From contig DAIRGA010000024.1 of assembly GCA_036794825.1 (NCBI GenBank), positions 15,621-79,620 on the forward strand: a stretch of 64,000 nucleotides of DNA. The letters run 5' to 3'. Positions 18,444 to 28,242 of this stretch are shown piece after piece. Both the position numbers and the translations under genes were made by a program. The notes beneath the pieces are model-generated. The model did not search any database. It was given only the letters and a program-made list of their open reading frames with translations, and was not told the origin of the DNA. Every line of letters begins with the position of its first letter. Within the stretch, counting starts at the first letter, position 1. The stretch comes from RZYY01 sp036794825. Its GTDB lineage: Bacteria > Bacteroidota > Bacteroidia > Bacteroidales > 4484-276.

Positions 18444-18499
18444 TGTACAACACATTTTTGTGTTACACAAAACTGTGTTACACAAATTTGTGTTGCGCC
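18444..18499. repeat. Four-unit 15-bp tandem array upstream of M16 peptidase
   Basis: Units start at 18444, 18459, 18474 and 18489: TGTACAACACA, TGTGTTACACA twice, then TGTGTTGCGCC, each followed by 4 bp. The core TGTGTTACACA is an imperfect palindrome and matches the arms of the ATPase operator at 7965-8020. It sits ~35 bp upstream of the TAAATTTG box at 18533-18540, a suitable place for regulator binding. The rest of 18226-18576 holds nothing recognisable. Confidence 0.6.
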
Positions 18500-18532
18500 C
18501 GATGACCCAAAGCCTGATTTAAAGAAAACCAG

Positions 18533-18540
18533 TAAATTTG
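18533..18540 (+). promoter_or_regulatory. -7 box of the M16 peptidase gene
   Basis: TAAATTTG fits TAnnTTTG; the start codon lies 36 bp downstream at 18577. No TTTG -33 element is seen at 19-21 bp upstream, where instead the 15-bp repeat array ends. Confidence 0.5.
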
Positions 18541-18576
18541 CGCCTTACCAGTTTCACCATTAATTAAAAAAGTCAG

Positions 18577-21510
18577 ATGAAAAAATCTATTCCCGCACTG
18601 CCGGGATTTTTTGCAGCAGCAATCATGATCCTTTTCATCGTTTTTCCGGCAGCGAAAAACGGTTTCTCTCAAACTGAAAAGAGCGCCCTGAACACAGAGA
18701 TTTATCAACTGAGCAACGGGCTGACCATTTATTTGAATGAAGACCCTTCGCTGCCAAATATTTTCGGGGCTGTGGTGGTGAAGGGTGGCAGCAAGCGCGA
18801 TCCCTCCGATGCTACGGGAATTGCCCATTATTTCGAGCATATTATGTTTAAAGGCACCGACCAGATCGGAACGCTCGATTTTAAGAGTGAAAAGGTTTAC
18901 CTCGACAGCATTGCCGGACTTTACGACCAATTGTCTGAGGCAACCGAAGAGGCCGTCAGGCTTGATATACAAAAGGAAATCAACCGGCTTTCGATAAAAT
19001 CGGCTGAGTATGCCATACCCAATGAGCTCGAAAAAATCCTTGGAGAGATGGGTTGCGCCTACCTGAATGCCGGAACCGGAAACGATGGAATTGCCTACTT
19101 CAACGTGCTGCCCTCCAACCAGATCGAAAAATGGCTTGAGATTTACTCCCATCGCTTTATCAACCCGGTTTACCGGCTTTTCCAGTCGGAGCTGGAAACG
19201 GTTTATGAAGAATACAACATGTACAGCGACAACCGGTTTTCCACTGCTTTCGAGGAGTTTACCGCTGCTTTTTACCCCGATCATCCTTACGGTGTGCCCA
19301 TCATCGGGTATCCCGACCACCTTAAATATCCGTCAATGAGCAAGATGCACGAGTATTTCGAGACCTATTATGTGGCCAACAACATGGCGCTGGTACTCTC
19401 GGGAAATTTCAACAGCAGCGAAATCAATCCGTTGATCGAGCAGAAATTCGGGCAGTGGAGATCGCGCAAAATGCCAGTAACTCAGGACTTCTGGAAAATT
19501 GAACCTTTTAAAGGGAGGGAATTTGTTGAGAAAAAACTTACCCCAATAAAATTCGGTATCCGGGCCTATCGCTCGGTGCCGCAAAACAGCGATGAAGTTC
19601 CGGTTCTGGATGTTATTGGCGCTTTGATGTCCAACGGGTCTCAAACAGGCTTGCTTGATGAACTTGTTATCGAAAATAAATTGACGACGGCTCAAATGTT
19701 TGCTGACCGCAGGACGGAAGCCGGTGGCGAATACCTCTTTTTTGTACCAAAAGTAGTAGGCCAATCGCTTGCTAAAGCCGAACAACTCATCGAGGCAAAG
19801 TTAAACGATCTGAAGGCGGGAAATTTTGACGAAAGCCTGCTCGAAGCCATCAAAACGGAGATTATTGTTAACTACCAGCGGAATTTCGAGGATCAGTTCA
19901 ACCGTGGTTATATGATGATTACTGCATTTATGGTCGAATCGGAATGGAAGGAGATGATTGATTACCCAGAAAAAATAAAGAAGATTACCAAAGCCGATGT
20001 CCTAGCCGCAGCAAACAACTACTTCGGGGAAAATTATCTTGCTTTTCACTCAAAAACCGGACTGCCAAAAAAACCCAAAACGCTCAAGCCTGCCTTCGAG
20101 AGCATTCCGGCGCTGAACACCGGCGAGAAATCCGCTTATGCCAAAATGATCCAGGAGATGGAAGTACCTGTTTCCAATCCGCATTTTATAACCTTTGGCA
20201 GCCCCCAGCAAAAAACGAAGGATGTTGCAGTTACCAATATCACCGAACTAAGCCATCTGTTCCACGTCGAAAATAAGGTAAACGATCTCTTCAATTTAGA
20301 AATAAACTATGGTATTGGCACTTATGAAATGCCCGTACTTAATCAGGTGGCCGAATACATGAGTCTGGTCGGACCCAATGATATGGCTTTTGCAGATTTC
20401 AAAAAAGAGCTGCAATCCCTCGGCGGTTCTGTCAATTTTTATGCTTCGAAAAACAATTTCTCTGTCGAAATCAGTGGTCCGGAAGAAAACACCGGACGAA
20501 TCCTCGAACTTGCCGCCCTGCTTACAGATCAGCCTAAAGTTGACCAGGATAAAATCAAAAACCTTTACGAATCGGCTAAAACCTCAGATAAATTCTCGAA
20601 AAAAGACCCGGAAACCCTGGGTTATGCGCTTTACTCATATGCTGTTTATGGCGAAAATTCACAATTCCTCAAAGACCTTTCAATAAAAGAAATCAAATCC
20701 CTCACCGCCCGGCAGCTTGTTGATGCACTTAAAATCGCGCTTACTTATGAGGCTGATTTCCATTACTCGGGAACAATGCCCGTGGAAAAAGCTGCAGCCA
20801 TCATGGCAGATAAACTCAACCTGAAACAGATCACTCAGAAGAGCAAATCCCCCGTGCGCAACGTTTATCGCAATTTTGATGAGCCGATGGTGTTTTTCCT
20901 CAACGACAAGAGCGCCATACAGAGCAAAGACTATTTCTTTATCAAAGGAAATCAGGTGAATGAAAAGGAAAAACCCATGCTGAATGCTTACTATGAGTAC
21001 CTCGATGGCGGCATGTCGAGTGTTATGTTTCAGGAAATCCGTGAGTTTCGCTCCCTGGCCTATGCCACCGGCGCCAGCGTTTACCAACCTTTTTACCCTG
21101 ATGAGGAAACCACCCTGACCAGTTTTGTGGGTACCCAGGCCGACAAAACACAGGAAGCCATCCAGGTCATGCACAGGATCATCACCACTCCACCCGACCA
21201 AAGCGATCGGATTGACATGATCCGCCGGGCCATGGTACAATCCATCAACAGTAAAAAGCCACCGTTCAGGGAAATTTCCTCGCCTGTTGCGCAATGGACA
21301 AAGCAGGGCTACACAGACGATCCGCGAAAAGAATGGGTGAAAACTTACGAAGCGATGTCGTTCGGTGGCATTGCTGATTTTCATAAAAATCAGTTTTACC
21401 AGAAACCGGTCATCACCACCATCATTGGCAACAAAAAGCAAATTGGCAGCGACTGGATGAAGGAGTACGGTAAAATAACCGAAGTGACAAAGAAGGATAT
21501 TTTCCGGTAA
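18577..21510 (+). CDS. M16 (insulinase/pitrilysin) family zinc peptidase
   Basis: 977 residues with a hydrophobic signal segment (about 10-32). The inverted zinc motif HYFEH (His84, Glu87, His88) is intact, and a downstream ELETVYEE supplies the third Glu ligand (near 206). The full-length two-half M16 architecture is present; the C-terminal half (about 530-977) lacks HxxEH, as usual. It is expected in the periplasm, degrading peptides. Monocistronic. Base composition returns to that of the core genes here, marking the end of the AT-rich island. Confidence 0.92.
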   Translation: MKKSIPALPGFFAAAIMILFIVFPAAKNGFSQTEKSALNTEIYQLSNGLTIYLNEDPSLPNIFGAVVVKGGSKRDPSDATGIAHYFEHIMFKGTDQIGTLDFKSEKVYLDSIAGLYDQLSEATEEAVRLDIQKEINRLSIKSAEYAIPNELEKILGEMGCAYLNAGTGNDGIAYFNVLPSNQIEKWLEIYSHRFINPVYRLFQSELETVYEEYNMYSDNRFSTAFEEFTAAFYPDHPYGVPIIGYPDHLKYPSMSKMHEYFETYYVANNMALVLSGNFNSSEINPLIEQKFGQWRSRKMPVTQDFWKIEPFKGREFVEKKLTPIKFGIRAYRSVPQNSDEVPVLDVIGALMSNGSQTGLLDELVIENKLTTAQMFADRRTEAGGEYLFFVPKVVGQSLAKAEQLIEAKLNDLKAGNFDESLLEAIKTEIIVNYQRNFEDQFNRGYMMITAFMVESEWKEMIDYPEKIKKITKADVLAAANNYFGENYLAFHSKTGLPKKPKTLKPAFESIPALNTGEKSAYAKMIQEMEVPVSNPHFITFGSPQQKTKDVAVTNITELSHLFHVENKVNDLFNLEINYGIGTYEMPVLNQVAEYMSLVGPNDMAFADFKKELQSLGGSVNFYASKNNFSVEISGPEENTGRILELAALLTDQPKVDQDKIKNLYESAKTSDKFSKKDPETLGYALYSYAVYGENSQFLKDLSIKEIKSLTARQLVDALKIALTYEADFHYSGTMPVEKAAAIMADKLNLKQITQKSKSPVRNVYRNFDEPMVFFLNDKSAIQSKDYFFIKGNQVNEKEKPMLNAYYEYLDGGMSSVMFQEIREFRSLAYATGASVYQPFYPDEETTLTSFVGTQADKTQEAIQVMHRIITTPPDQSDRIDMIRRAMVQSINSKKPPFREISSPVAQWTKQGYTDDPRKEWVKTYEAMSFGGIADFHKNQFYQKPVITTIIGNKKQIGSDWMKEYGKITEVTKKDIFR

Positions 21511-21733
21511 ACCTAATTCAGGGTAGTTTTCTGCGGGCTTTGAGTGGCATAAAAGCTAATAATGATAATGGTTTTAGAGGTTTAAAGCCTCCTTTTTGTC
21601 CATTTCCCCAATTGTATCAGCCACAAAGACCCAAAGGCACAAAGTATTGTTTATCTGCAGCTTACACTTTATTGAATCTCGTGTCTTGTCGCCTTCGTGG
21701 CCATAATCTTTATAACCAGCAAGTTTAATCCGA

Positions 21734-22648
21734 TCAGAAGATTGAATTTTCTGTTCTGGTGGTGAGCATTTCGAGGGCTCGCATTCCAAAGACGGAGTTG
21801 CCTTTTTCGTTGATACGCGGGCTCCAGGTTGCCACACTATATTGGTTGGGGTGAATGGCAACGATACCTCCGCCAACGCCGCTTTTGCCCGGTAGCCCTA
21901 CTTCGAAGGCAAACTCACCAGACTCATCGTAGAACCCACACATCAGCATAATAGCGTTGATACGCTTGATCTGGCTGCGCGTAAGGGTTACATCAGCGAA
22001 ATCGAATGGCTGATCAAGGCTGGCAAAAGGCAGGAAGGCTTTGGCCAACTGTTTGCAGGTCATCTCGATGGAGCAGATATGAAAGTAGAAATCGAGCACG
22101 GCATCCACATGGTTTTCAATATTCCCATACGACTTCATCATGTTGATGAGGGATGCATTGCGGAAGCCGGAGATTTTCTCTGATTTGGCTACTTTTTCGT
22201 TGAACTCAATAGATCGGTTGCCGCTTAGCTTTCGGACAAAATCCAGAAAGGCTTCGTAGGGATCTTCCAACTCGGTGAGCAGCACGTCGCAAAGCACATG
22301 CGCCCCGGCATTGATAAGCGGGTTGCGGGGTTTCCCTTTTTCATATTCGAGCTGAACGATGGAATTGAAAGGGTTTCCCGATGGCTCAACGCCAACCCTT
22401 TTCCAAAGTTCTTCGCCCTGTGCCGAAAAGGCTATGGAAAGTAAAAAAACTTTTGAAATGCTCTGAATCGAGAATTTCTCGTCCACATCGCCGATAGCGT
22501 AGGATTCGCCTTTGGTGGTTGTGATGGCGATGCCGAATTTTTCGGGGTCAACTTTGGCGAGTTCAGGGATATAATCAGCTACTTTGCCATCGGGAGCTGA
22601 GGCTTTTACTTCCTGGTAAATTCCGGTGATAATCTGGTTGCAGTCCAT
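21734..22648 (-). CDS. glsA: Glutaminase A
   Basis: 304 residues, the usual length of the family. It converts glutamine to glutamate and ammonia in the cytoplasm. The beta-lactamase-like SxxK motif is present as SISK (Ser63, Lys66), followed by NPLINAGA and the conserved glycine-rich GLPGKSGVGGGI. The ATG at 22648 is chosen over a TTG at 22669. It lies 27 bp after the RND adaptor gene, probably as the last gene of that operon, an unexpected partner for a metal pump. It could link ammonia release or acid stress with metal stress, but that is only inference. Confidence 0.93.
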   Translation of the reverse strand: MDCNQIITGIYQEVKASAPDGKVADYIPELAKVDPEKFGIAITTTKGESYAIGDVDEKFSIQSISKVFLLSIAFSAQGEELWKRVGVEPSGNPFNSIVQLEYEKGKPRNPLINAGAHVLCDVLLTELEDPYEAFLDFVRKLSGNRSIEFNEKVAKSEKISGFRNASLINMMKSYGNIENHVDAVLDFYFHICSIEMTCKQLAKAFLPFASLDQPFDFADVTLTRSQIKRINAIMLMCGFYDESGEFAFEVGLPGKSGVGGGIVAIHPNQYSVATWSPRINEKGNSVFGMRALEMLTTRTENSIF

Positions 22649-22675
22649 AGGTTTGAAAATAAAATGCAAAGTAAA

Positions 22676-23806
22676 TCAATCAACTATCAGGTTGTATCCA
22701 CCACGCAGTAAAAAATTTTTTGCGGGATCAATTCCTATCACTTCAATCCAGCCACAGGAGTTGTGGCCAATCGTGACTGCTGTTTTGCGGAAGTAATAAT
22801 TTTCTGAATCTTCGTCTTCTATTACCAGCACATAAATTGAATCTCCGGATTTGAAGATTGCCTCTTCAGGTACACCGGGGGCTTCGTGCTGGCTGACCAC
22901 GATCCGGGCTTCAACATTTTGACCTATAATCAGTTCCGTTGCTTCGCCACTCCCGATCTCAGCAGTGCAGATTACATAATTATTGCCTGCATCGAAGGAT
23001 TTGTTTATCAGCTTTAGAGTTGCGCTATATCTTGACTCGTAACGAAAGGGTACAAAAAATTCAACCGACTGGCCTGGTAGGATATCTGGCAGATCAGACT
23101 GAAAAACAAACAATTTCAGATATTTTCGGTTGACATCAATTATTTCGATAAGGAAAAGGTCTGAGTCAACAAACTGACCTTTTGTGCAATGCAATTGAGT
23201 AACATAACCGCTGACCGGAGATATCATTTTTAAGGTGCTGATGATGGCCCCTTTTTCTATCGTTGAAGGGTTTACTCCCAAGAGCTCCAGTTTTGCCCTG
23301 AGTGCATTGTGGTGTGCCAGTTCGCTGAGGTATTCGCTTTCTGCTAACAGGAAACTGAGCTCAGACATCACTTTTTCTTCGTACAAGACCTTGCTGCCTT
23401 TGTATTGACTGGTTAGGTATTTCAGTTTTGAAGCGCTCTCTACAAATTCCTGCTGCAGTGATATTGCTTCTTTGCTGTCGAGCTCATATAAAGTTTGTCC
23501 TTTGCTGACTTTTTGGCCGGTGGAAACCATCAGATTGCTGATGGTACCTGGGATCGTTGCACTTACACGGACTTTTCCATCTAACGGAACTTCAATTACG
23601 CCCTTAACGCTGATTTCATGCCTGAAATCCCTGACCATCGAAGTTCCGGTTTCCATGTTTTCCTGCGCGAACTGAGCCTTTGTGATGGTAATCAGATCCG
23701 TGGGAGAATTCTCTTCCTGCACAACAGTTGGAGCTGTATTGCAGCCGGTTTGCAGTATTAGATTCAATAGCAAAATAATGATTACCAGGTTTGTAAAATT
23801 TTTCAT
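22676..23806 (-). CDS. RND efflux periplasmic adaptor (CusB/CzcB-like lipoprotein)
   Basis: 376 residues; lipoprotein signal with QTGC (Cys22). A membrane-fusion-protein core follows: beta-barrel/lipoyl half VSATIPGTISNLMVSTGQKV near 80-100, an alpha-helical hairpin about 105-180, a second lipoyl half ISPVSGYVTQLHCTKGQFV near 195-213 and a C-terminal barrel. It bridges the inner-membrane pump and the outer-membrane factor encoded by the fused gene 12 bp upstream. No N-terminal metal-binding Met cluster is obvious. Confidence 0.9.
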   Translation of the reverse strand: MKNFTNLVIIILLLNLILQTGCNTAPTVVQEENSPTDLITITKAQFAQENMETGTSMVRDFRHEISVKGVIEVPLDGKVRVSATIPGTISNLMVSTGQKVSKGQTLYELDSKEAISLQQEFVESASKLKYLTSQYKGSKVLYEEKVMSELSFLLAESEYLSELAHHNALRAKLELLGVNPSTIEKGAIISTLKMISPVSGYVTQLHCTKGQFVDSDLFLIEIIDVNRKYLKLFVFQSDLPDILPGQSVEFFVPFRYESRYSATLKLINKSFDAGNNYVICTAEIGSGEATELIIGQNVEARIVVSQHEAPGVPEEAIFKSGDSIYVLVIEDEDSENYYFRKTAVTIGHNSCGWIEVIGIDPAKNFLLRGGYNLIVD

Positions 23807-23818
23807 GTCTTGTTGAAT

Positions 23819-26800
23819 TTAAAGCGATAAATATTGAAGTTCAAAAACAAGATGGTTGAATGCCGATACATTTTCGAGGTATTCGACTTTGATCCTGATG
23901 GCATTTTCGAGGCTCATCAGGTATTGAAAATAATCGAGCTTTCCAAGCGAAAAAGTCAGATCGGTGGCAGTTATGATCTTTTGGTAGAGCTGTTCGCCGG
24001 AGTTTTTATAAACATCAATTGCTTCCCGGTATTTCATCAATTCCAGTAAAATTTGCTGTTTTCGGCTTTCGAGTTGTTTTTGATGATTTTCATAAGAAAG
24101 CTGTGCAATATCCACAGCAATTTTACCGGATTTTATCCTTGCCTTCTGCTCACCAAAAAAGAGCGGAACGCCAAGCCCAACCTGATATCCAAAGTAATTG
24201 TCTGCGTTCTCGTAACGGTTGGTTCCGTTGAAAATGTTCATGGAAATGTCGGGCAGGAGTTTGTTGCGTTCCACACTGAGCCTGGCTTGCTGCAACCTGA
24301 TATTTTCAAGAAACATCAATGCAGATGGCGATTCTCCGGTGGTTGAAACCGGTGGATCAATAGGCTGGAGTGGTTGAAAAGGTATGATAAAAGCGCTGTC
24401 GCTTTGCAGCAGTAAGCGGAGTTGTTCGCTGGCAATCGAAAGATCATGCTGAAGCTGCCGGTATTGGGTCATTATCCGCTGGTGAACTGCTGAAGCATTC
24501 AGAAATTCAAGATAACTCAAATTGCCCTGTTCCATCATCATCTCCGAGGCGCGGGTCAATCGGCTATAAATACTGTCAACAAACAAAAATTCGCGCTCCT
24601 TATTCAGTAAAAAAACAATTCGATAATACTGTTGAGAAACCAGGCGGGTCAGTTGTACCTGCTGCACTGACAACTCGGCCTGAGCAAGGCTCACATCAGT
24701 TTTGTTGGCATTGCGTGCAGAAGTATAAACAGTAGGAAAGCTGAAGTTTTGCTCCAGACCAATAACGCCAAGAGGGTGGTCATTTTCGGCGATGTTGTTC
24801 TCATCGTACTCATAGTAAAGGCTGAGTTTATCAATTTCAAAGGCGGTGGGAACCAACGCTTTAGATTGATCCAATCTCAAATGATAGGATTTAATCTCTT
24901 TATTGTTTTTCAGGGCAACATCAACAGCCTGCTCCAGGGATAACGGCTGTTGTGCCATGGAAAGCGTTGAAGGCACGAGCAGCAGCACTATTACAAGTGC
25001 TCTGGTTATCCGTTTGAACCTGAATTTTTTGAGATCAAACCCTTCGATGTTTCCCATAATCGAATAAAGTAACGGCAGGGCTATCATTGTAAGCAGGGTT
25101 GAGGTAAAAAGCCCGCCAATGACTACCGTTGCCAGCGGGCGTTGCACTTCGGCGCCGGCTGAACTGGAGATTGCCATAGGCAGAAACCCAAGTGCCGCCG
25201 CCGAGGCTGTAAGTACCACAGGACGAAGGCGTTCGCGGGTACCTTTGAGAATTAGCTCACGCATGGAATAAATGCCCTTCTCATTAAGCGCTTTGAGATG
25301 TTCGATCAGAACAATGCCGTTTAGCACAGCTACACCAAACAGCGCTATAAAGCCAATACCTGCCGAAACACTGAAAGGCATTCCCCTGATCCACAGCAGT
25401 AAAACACCTCCGACTATTGACAGTGGTATAGCCGAAAAGATCATTATGGCATCTTTTAAAGATTTAAAAGCAAAATGCAGGAAGATAAAGATCAGCAGCA
25501 GCGAAACCGGAACAGCCAATTGCAGGCGGTTGGTGGCATTCTTCAGGTTTTCGAATTGCCCGCCGTAGCTGATGTAATAACCGGATTTCAATTTGATGTT
25601 TTTATCAATTTTATGTTGAATGTCTTCAACAACCGATTGCAGGTCGCGGTTTCTAACATTCACGCTCACCACTACCCTCCGGTGAGTATTGTCGCGTGAA
25701 ATCTTGGCCGGGCCAGCAGAATATTGTATTTCAGCCAATTCTTTCATCGGCACAAAACCGCCATGGAGCAATGGAACCGGCATAGTCCGAATATTTTCGA
25801 TATCGGTTCTAAATTCTGGTAAATACCTGACGACCATATCAAACCGCTTCTCGCCTTCGAAAACATTGCCGCATACCTCTCCTCCGAAAGCCATGGCAAG
25901 GTTACGGTTTAAATCTTCAATGTTAAGCCCGTAGTATGCGATTTTTTGTCTGTTGTAATTGACGCTCATCTGCGGAAGACCTTCTGTTTTTTCGAGAATG
26001 ATATCGGCAGCGCCCGGAATATCCTCGACCAATTTTTTAATTTCTTCAGCAACATCAGCTAAATAGCTAAGGTCTTCGCCAAAAACCTTGATTGCAATGT
26101 CCGCTCTCACCCCTGTAATTAATTCATTAAATCGCATTTCGATTGGCTGGGTAAATTCATACTCCACCCCTGGAATTACTGAAAGGGCTTCTTTGAATTT
26201 CTCGGCCAGCTCCTCCTTAGTGACTGCCGAAGTCCATTGTTTTCGGGGTGTTAACTTGATAATCATATCAATTTCTTCCATCGACATGGGGTCGGTGGGA
26301 ACCTCGGCAGCTCCGATACGGCAAACTACTTGTTCGACTTCAGGAAAATTTTTCAGCAGAATCTGCTCCATTTGTGTGGTCATCTCAACTGTTTTTGAAA
26401 GCGATGTGCCGGTTTTCAGTACCGGTTGTATTACAAAATCCCCTTCATCAAGCGTAGGGACAAACTCTGCGCCCATTTTAGAGAAAAGAACAATTGAAAA
26501 TAGCAGTGTGGCGAAAGAGATTCCCAGCACCAGCTTTTTATGGTTGTAAGCCCAGCTCATTACAGGGGAGTAAGTCTTGTACAGAAAATTTATGAGCCAG
26601 GTTGATATATTGCGTTTGTCCTCCTTTTCGGGTTTGAGGTAGATCGAGGAAATCACCGGCAACCATGTAAGCCCGAAAATCATGGCTCCAACTATGGCGA
26701 GACTGAATGAGAGCGCCATCGGGCGAAACATTTTGCCTTCAACACCACTAAGCGAAAAAATGGGTATCAATACCACCAGAATAATGATCTGACCGAAAAT

Positions 26801-28159
26801 GGCTGAATTCATCATTTTTGAAGCTCCACTGAAGCTAAGCTTGTCCATTAGTGTTTGCTTCTCTTCATCGCCAAGTTCATTCAGATCTTTTCGCCGGGCA
26901 GAAATGCTAACCGCTGTAAATTCGACGATGATCACTGCTCCGTCAATAATAATCCCGAAATCAAGAGCTCCGAGGCTCATCAGATTGGCATCAGCGCCAA
27001 TCAGGTACATCACCGAAATGGTAAAAAGCAGCGACAATGGGATAATGGACGAAATGACAAGCGCAGGACGGATATTCCCCAATAAAAGGACTACTGCCAG
27101 CATTACGATGATACATCCAATTATAAGGTTTTCGTAAACCGTAAAAGTGGTTCTTTGAATCAGCTCGCTTCTTTCGATCACCGGATTGATAAAAACACCT
27201 TCGGGCAAACTCTTCTGTACCTCCCCGACCCTTTTTTTGACGGCATTGATGACGTCCTTTGAGTTTGCATTTTTTAGCATCATAATCTGTCCAAGAATTT
27301 TTTCACCCTCGCCATTGCCTGTAATCGCACCAAAACGATTTGCGTGTCCAAGCCTTATTTCTGCAATATCTCTAATAAGCACCGGCACACCACCCTGGTT
27401 AACAACTACAACATTTTCAATATCTTGTATGCTTTTTAACAAGCCATCACCGCGTATAAAATAGCTTTGATTCTGCTTCTCGATATAAGCACCTCCGGCC
27501 ACGCTGTTGTTGTGTTCAAGGGCATCGAAAACCCGTGTGAGCGAAATTCCCATACTTTGCAGCTTATTGGGGTCAATGGCCACCTCGTATTGTTTCAGAA
27601 AACCGCCCCAGGTATTAACTTCAATCACACCCGGGATACCCGACATCTGCCGTTTGACCACCCAATCATGTATTGTGCGGAGCTCCATGGGCGTGTAGCG
27701 GTCTTCGTAGCCTGGCTTTACGTCAAGGATGTACTGGTAAATTTCGCCGAGACCGGTAGTAATCGGTCCCATTTCGGGAGTTCCAAAGCCCTCCGGTATG
27801 TTGGCGGAAGCAGTCTTAATTTTTTCGGCAATCAACTGGCGCGGAAGATAAGCCCCCAGAGACTCTTTGAAAACTATGGTTACAACAGATAATCCAAATT
27901 TTGAAATGGATCGTATTTCAATTACACCCGGCAAATTTGCCATCTCCAGCTCAACCGGGTAGGTAATGAATTGCTCGATATCCTGTGTGGAAAGATTGGG
28001 AGACACCGTAATCACCTGCACCTGGTTGTTGGTAATATCCGGCACGGCGCCAACAGGAATGCGTGTTACCGAAAAAATCCCAAAGGCAGCTACAGAGAGG
28101 GTGAAAATGATGATTATCAGCTTGTTCCTGATGCTGAAATTGATTATGGCATCCAACAT
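23819..28159 (-). CDS. Heavy-metal RND pump fused to outer-membrane factor (CusA-CusC type fusion)
   Basis: 1446 residues. Residues 1 to about 1045 are a complete HME-RND transporter: 12 predicted membrane helices, two large periplasmic loops, and the helix-4 signature DFGIIIDGAVIIVE with the proton-relay acidic residues. After the last helix (TLLTMIALPLLYSIMG) comes a short linker. A hydrophobic signal-like segment LVIVLLLVPSTLSMAQQ follows and then a TolC-like outer-membrane factor (about 1065-1446) with long helices and the repeated duplicated-fold pattern. Substrates are probably divalent or monovalent transition metals. The start lies 57 bp after a TACTTTTG box (28230-28223). Such fusions are known in Bacteroidota; the internal signal-like segment suggests processing into two proteins. 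Confidence 0.92.
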   Translation of the reverse strand: MLDAIINFSIRNKLIIIIFTLSVAAFGIFSVTRIPVGAVPDITNNQVQVITVSPNLSTQDIEQFITYPVELEMANLPGVIEIRSISKFGLSVVTIVFKESLGAYLPRQLIAEKIKTASANIPEGFGTPEMGPITTGLGEIYQYILDVKPGYEDRYTPMELRTIHDWVVKRQMSGIPGVIEVNTWGGFLKQYEVAIDPNKLQSMGISLTRVFDALEHNNSVAGGAYIEKQNQSYFIRGDGLLKSIQDIENVVVVNQGGVPVLIRDIAEIRLGHANRFGAITGNGEGEKILGQIMMLKNANSKDVINAVKKRVGEVQKSLPEGVFINPVIERSELIQRTTFTVYENLIIGCIIVMLAVVLLLGNIRPALVISSIIPLSLLFTISVMYLIGADANLMSLGALDFGIIIDGAVIIVEFTAVSISARRKDLNELGDEEKQTLMDKLSFSGASKMMNSAIFGQIIILVVLIPIFSLSGVEGKMFRPMALSFSLAIVGAMIFGLTWLPVISSIYLKPEKEDKRNISTWLINFLYKTYSPVMSWAYNHKKLVLGISFATLLFSIVLFSKMGAEFVPTLDEGDFVIQPVLKTGTSLSKTVEMTTQMEQILLKNFPEVEQVVCRIGAAEVPTDPMSMEEIDMIIKLTPRKQWTSAVTKEELAEKFKEALSVIPGVEYEFTQPIEMRFNELITGVRADIAIKVFGEDLSYLADVAEEIKKLVEDIPGAADIILEKTEGLPQMSVNYNRQKIAYYGLNIEDLNRNLAMAFGGEVCGNVFEGEKRFDMVVRYLPEFRTDIENIRTMPVPLLHGGFVPMKELAEIQYSAGPAKISRDNTHRRVVVSVNVRNRDLQSVVEDIQHKIDKNIKLKSGYYISYGGQFENLKNATNRLQLAVPVSLLLIFIFLHFAFKSLKDAIMIFSAIPLSIVGGVLLLWIRGMPFSVSAGIGFIALFGVAVLNGIVLIEHLKALNEKGIYSMRELILKGTRERLRPVVLTASAAALGFLPMAISSSAGAEVQRPLATVVIGGLFTSTLLTMIALPLLYSIMGNIEGFDLKKFRFKRITRALVIVLLLVPSTLSMAQQPLSLEQAVDVALKNNKEIKSYHLRLDQSKALVPTAFEIDKLSLYYEYDENNIAENDHPLGVIGLEQNFSFPTVYTSARNANKTDVSLAQAELSVQQVQLTRLVSQQYYRIVFLLNKEREFLFVDSIYSRLTRASEMMMEQGNLSYLEFLNASAVHQRIMTQYRQLQHDLSIASEQLRLLLQSDSAFIIPFQPLQPIDPPVSTTGESPSALMFLENIRLQQARLSVERNKLLPDISMNIFNGTNRYENADNYFGYQVGLGVPLFFGEQKARIKSGKIAVDIAQLSYENHQKQLESRKQQILLELMKYREAIDVYKNSGEQLYQKIITATDLTFSLGKLDYFQYLMSLENAIRIKVEYLENVSAFNHLVFELQYLSL

Positions 28160-28222
28160 ATTGATTCCGTTTCTTAAAGGTTAGTGAGAAATAAACCACT
28201 TTACAATTCTGATAAAGTATTC

Positions 28223-28230
28223 CAAAAGTA
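28223..28230 (-). promoter_or_regulatory. -7 box of the RND efflux operon
   Basis: On the minus strand TACTTTTG (TAnnTTTG) lies upstream of the pump start codon and downstream of the DUF1648 gene stop, so the pump-adaptor-glutaminase set can be transcribed separately from the genes before it. Confidence 0.5.
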
Positions 28231-28242
28231 AGCATTTTTATC

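Noticed and set aside
18444..18499. Short tandem array as a CRISPR remnant
   Set aside because: The 15-bp period without spacers and the position just before a promoter fit operator repeats instead.
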